Of a stretch of DNA of 64,000 bases, positions 60,603-64,000 are shown piece by piece. The notes beneath the pieces were generated by a model. It was not told the DNA's origin, did not search any database, and saw only the letters and a list, made by a program, of their open reading frames with translations. The number at the start of each line of letters is the position of its first letter. Position 1 is the first letter of the stretch. Origin of the DNA: Symbiodinium natans (taxonomy: Eukaryota; Sar; Dinophyceae; Suessiales; Symbiodiniaceae); the NCBI GenBank assembly GCA_905221605.1, contig CAJNDS010002682.1, forward strand, positions 239,001 through 303,000, written 5' to 3'. A program made the translations under genes and the position numbers.

Positions 60603-61745
60603 GTAAGACCCGCCCTAAACCCTAAACCCGAATAGCCTCAACCCTAAACCCGAAACCCGAAACCCTAAACCCTACACCCTAAACCCTAAACCCTAAACCC
60701 TAAACCCTAAACTCAGGGCCTAGGCCGCCCCCCTACGTTGGGGGGCGGCGCTTAAGCCCTTTGACCTCGAGAGCACAAACCGACCAGGTCGCTCGCCCGC
60801 CTCCCACAGCATGGGGGTCGGCCCATGATGGGCCCGGTACCGGAACACGTTCTCCTCAAAACCAGTACTGGTCCCAGTAATTACTCTAAACCCCTGATCC
60901 TGGCCCCCCTGGCCTTGACCCCTGGCCCCCCAGCCCCCCGTGCCCCCCCCCTGACCCCCACCCTGCCCCTCTCCGTGATGCCTCGCCCGCCTGACCCCCT
61001 CCTGATTCCGCCGCCCCTACTCCCTGTTTGTGCCCACCCGGCCCCCTGGCCCCCTGACCCTGCCCTACTGGCCCCGCTTCGGGGCCTGCATCTTACCTTC
61101 GAGACCTTGCTGGCACCCTTGACTCTCGGATTCAACCAACATCAAAGTTTTGAAGAGTGGACTGTCGTCTGAGTTTAGGCCTAAACCCGAAAAGGAATAG
61201 GTTTGGGTGGCTTTGCCGCCTTGGACGGCGTGGGGTGGGAGAAAAGTGTTTAGATGGCCCTCCACAATCGGGCCAAAGCTGCGCTTCAGCACCTCACGAA
61301 GCTTTCGAGCTTGTTCCGAAACCTAACCTTCACAGCATCTACGCCCTATCACAGCAAACCCTAAACCCTAAACCCTAAACCCTAAACCCTAAACCCTAAA
61401 CCCGCAATCTCCCTAGACGTCTTTGCCAGAGACCTTTCAGCCATGTGGAGCTCAATGGATACCCTAAACCGTAAACCCTAAACCCTACACCCCCTAAGTG
61501 CCCAGACTCTGAGGGGCCGGAAATCAGCATCAAAGAGCATCAGGGGACCCAAAGGAGGACCAGGATGTAGTGACCTTTTGGGTTTTGGGGGGGGGGCTCA
61601 GGGCTTAGGGCTTAGGGTTTCGGGTTGGGTTTCGGATTTAGGGCTTTAAGGGTTTAGGGTTTAGGGTTTTAGGGTTGTAGGGTTTAGGGTTTCGGGTTTT
61701 CAGGAAAAGGGTTGAGGCCCCCACATGGAAGCCGCACCTATGCAG

Positions 61746-61811
61746 GTGGTCCAGGCCCCGGATGGCGAGACCTGGAGCGACCTCGGGGTGTCGGCCGCTT
61801 GCCCGCGAACG
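61746..61811 (+). CDS. Orphan candidate exon
   Basis: Codes VVQAPDGETWSDLGVSAACP, then RT; acceptor ATGCAG, GT donor (GTGTGC). The flanking blocks are reversed here: T-type upstream, C-type downstream. Confidence 0.45.
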
Positions 61812-61819
61812 GTGTGCTA

Positions 61820-61937
61820 ACCCTAAACCCTAAACCCTAAACCCTAAACCCTAAACCCTAAACCCTAAACCCTAAACCCTAAACCCTAAACCCTAAACCC
61901 TAAACCCTAAACCCTAAACCCTAAACCCTAAACCCTT
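61820..61937 (-). repeat. CCCTAAA array
   Basis: About 17 perfect heptamers following an orphan exon; orientation reversed relative to the usual layout. Confidence 0.9.
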
Positions 61938-61966
61938 TTTTTGCGCAGAATTATTGGCTACAGGTT

Positions 61967-62067
61967 GGGATGCTGCCCCCTATACTAACAGTCCTAAATG
62001 GAGGTTATAGTAGTGCGTACTCGAATCCCTACTTAAGGACTGCTTTGTAGAAGGGGGGAGCATCCCA
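61967..62067. mobile_element. Palindromic element, family A (copy 4)
   Basis: GGGATGCTGCCCCC and TATACTAACAGTCC at left; GGACTGC and GGGGAGCATCCC at right. More diverged. Confidence 0.66.
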
Positions 62068-62582
62068 ACTTATGGGCTTTGTAGGGGGATGAGGGGCTTT
62101 ACCCAGCTGGTTTTACGAGCCATTGGAATGTGGGACTTGCAGATTTGTTTGCTGTGTGAGGATGTTGTTGGAAGGTGTTAAGTTTTGGTTTTGTCGTGGT
62201 GCAAGCCATATGGTTCACGGACACATGTGTCGAGTTTTTTGCCTGACAACGAGTCGAATATCGCCAGGAAAGGGCAAGCCGAGCGAGTCCGTCCAGGGTC
62301 AGTTGGGTTTTTGTAGTCCGGTTCCTATATTCCAGTTGCGCAGCGTTGCAGATTCCTCCACAAGGTCATTCGCCCAGGCGTTGTTGATAAATTTCCGGGC
62401 CCTTCAGCGCGAATTTCTCCGGTCTCTTCCTCCAGCTTCTACCTACCCCTCCAGCTTACCCGAAAGTCTACAACGTCGAGCAAGAGAAACATGAATCCTC
62501 CCAACTTCAACCGCCCTTAAAACCACCCCGGCCACATTGGTTGCTTAGAGTCAACTTGCGTGAGAAAATATGCTGGTAATTT

Positions 62583-62680
62583 GGGATGTTCCCCCTCATA
62601 TTAACAGTCCTTAGTAGAGATTATAGTACCCCCTATGATAATCCCGATTATGGACTGTTCGTACAAGGGGGAACATCCCA
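62583..62680. mobile_element. Palindromic element, family A (copy 5)
   Basis: GGGATGTTCCCCCTCATA at left and GGGGGAACATCCCA at right with the ACAGTCC/GGACTGT inner arms. Only about 500 bp from copy 4. Confidence 0.72.
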
Positions 62681-63614
62681 ACCCTAAACCCTAAACACCT
62701 AAACCCGAAACCCTAAACCCTACTTATACATATATACATATATACATATACATATCTATATATATATATAGATAGGATCCCGCCCCCCACCCATCCAAAT
62801 GTTCGTATTTTGATTTCGGAACTATTGAATCGCCGAGGAGCAGACACTCGTCGATCTGGGCCTTCCCAGGAGGGCCGGCAAGGTCTTAGACGGCCGCTCG
62901 CCCAAGGGTTTTTTGCGAGTAAGCGCTTCGGGTTTAGGGTTTGGGGTTTAGGGTCTAGGGTTTAGGATTTAGGGTTTAGGGTCAATTCGTAGGTTTAGGG
63001 TTTAGGGCTTAGCTTTAGGTTGGATTCGTAGGGCTTTCAGGCTGCAAGGATTTTAGAACCCTGCGCGGGACGCAGCTTCTCGAAGACGGGTTCACGAAGT
63101 CCGCGGCCACTGGGCCCCCAAACCGACCCTGACTTCCCCAAATTCCCTTAAGTTGCGAGCTTTCTGTGGGTTCTGCAGCCCGCCCTGCAGCCCCAAGGAA
63201 GTATGCCTTTCGGGAACAAGCTGGCCACCGCTGTGACGTCTGCGGACGGCTCCACGACGACGCGTGGCCTCAGATTCACTTGGTAGCCCTGTGGTATCCT
63301 TCTCCCTTTTCTCCCTTTTTTTGGGTTCAAGGTTCCCTTGTAAAGTTACCCCAACCCCCAAAAAGGGTGCCCTTATTTCAACATGGTTGCTGGGATACCA
63401 GGTTCAGGTTCAGGCCTGTGGGGTTTCCGGCCTGTGGTGGTGACGGAGGCTAGAAGTAGGATAGCTGCTGCTGCAGCTTAGTTAGAAGCTTTAACATCGT
63501 TCTAATTCCTTCGCTTCAGTTGTTAAAACATTTGAGTAACAATCTGTTTTGTTGTGTTTGTGTTTGAGCGGCGCTGGCTAGTGACTTTGAAGATGCACAA
63601 GTGTCCTAGATCAG

Positions 63615-63683
63615 GAAGATGGTCTTCGAGCTGCACGACGGTCACAAGGCCACGGCGACGTCGCGGAGCGCTGTTGCTAATCA
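63615..63683 (+). CDS. Orphan candidate exon
   Basis: One base, then KMVFELHDGHKATATSRSAV and AN with two bases left over; acceptor ATCAG and a consensus donor GTAAGG. A C-type block follows at once. Confidence 0.42.
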
Positions 63684-64000
63684 GTAAGGAGGGCAAACCC
63701 TAAACCCTAAACCCTAAACCCTAAACCCTGAACCCCAAAGCAGAACTCTCTTAAAAGGCATCCTGAGGCCTTCCACCAACCGAGTCGACACCCAAATGCG
63801 GTCAGAGTCAGTGCCTCCCTAGACTTGCCAAGGTTCACACGGGCACTTGGAGGTTCATGGGTACTTGTAAAAAAAAGTACAGGGTTCTCAGTGCCCTAAA
63901 CAAGGTTGTAGCCATAGTTATCATGCTTCTAGGGCAGATCATGTACTTCTCTGAACCCCGAGACGACAGGGTTTAGAATTTAGGGTTAGGGTCTCAAGGT

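Larger units (their letters stand above)
61812..63614. other. Stretch without supported genes
   Basis: Contains a C-type array (61820-61937), two family A palindromes, a TA-rich microsatellite (62718-62770) and a T-type block (62930-63010). Around 63200 two frames are open (KYAFREQAGHRCDVCGRL and MPFGNKLATAVTSADG), suggesting a further exon whose frame I cannot decide. A 123-codon frame at 62123-62494 has no recognisable domain. Confidence 0.4.

Overview
The window looks like a stretch of a dinoflagellate nuclear chromosome. The evidence is Arabidopsis-type telomere heptamers (TTTAGGG/CCCTAAA) scattered internally in well over a hundred blocks, very small exons with many GC and GA splice donors and AG|G-type acceptors, micro-exons coding Met-Lys-Ala repeats, and a BspA-like (DUF285) surface-protein gene with the C-terminal region I associate with dinoflagellate members of that family. 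I do not name a species. All gene models were built by reading splice signals and reading frames by eye. All genes I can support are on the + strand.

Layout. (1) Bases 117-26411: the 3' part of a formin-like gene, split into about 36 exons of 19-106 nt. An FH1-like Lys/Pro-rich exon (3419-3524) is followed by an FH2 domain spread over about 20 exons; RLDWKALNAEKLK, RRAQ-NMLIAF, DFDLNALSLETLE and LYLGNALNYG are its landmarks. A phase-consistent tail leads to a TGA at 26411. (2) 26412-29584: intergenic or unassigned, with a UBA-like exon near 29027. (3) 29585-47276: a gene starting MAPMKAMK, in which seven further consecutive exons code little but AMKAMK units, followed by about 22 exons of a protein I do not recognise. 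(4) 48233-49036: an intron-free reading frame for a Cys-rich, RING-like protein. (5) 52234-57713: a BspA/DUF285 repeat protein with signal peptide, Cys-rich region, one clear transmembrane segment and a cytoplasmic region, in about nine exons. (6) 57714-64000: isolated candidate exons only.

The most unusual feature is the arrangement of the telomere-like blocks around exons. In the formin and Met-Lys-Ala genes, (CCCTAAA)n usually lies upstream of an exon and (TTTAGGG)n downstream. Each intron therefore tends to read donor-(TTTAGGG)n-spacer-(CCCTAAA)n-acceptor and could fold into a long hairpin that brings the splice sites together. Many intron centres also carry short palindromic (MITE-like) elements from at least six families.

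No rRNA, tRNA, CRISPR array, promoter motif or polyadenylation signal could be supported. Exon boundaries were chosen partly so that phases agree, so each junction needs RNA support.
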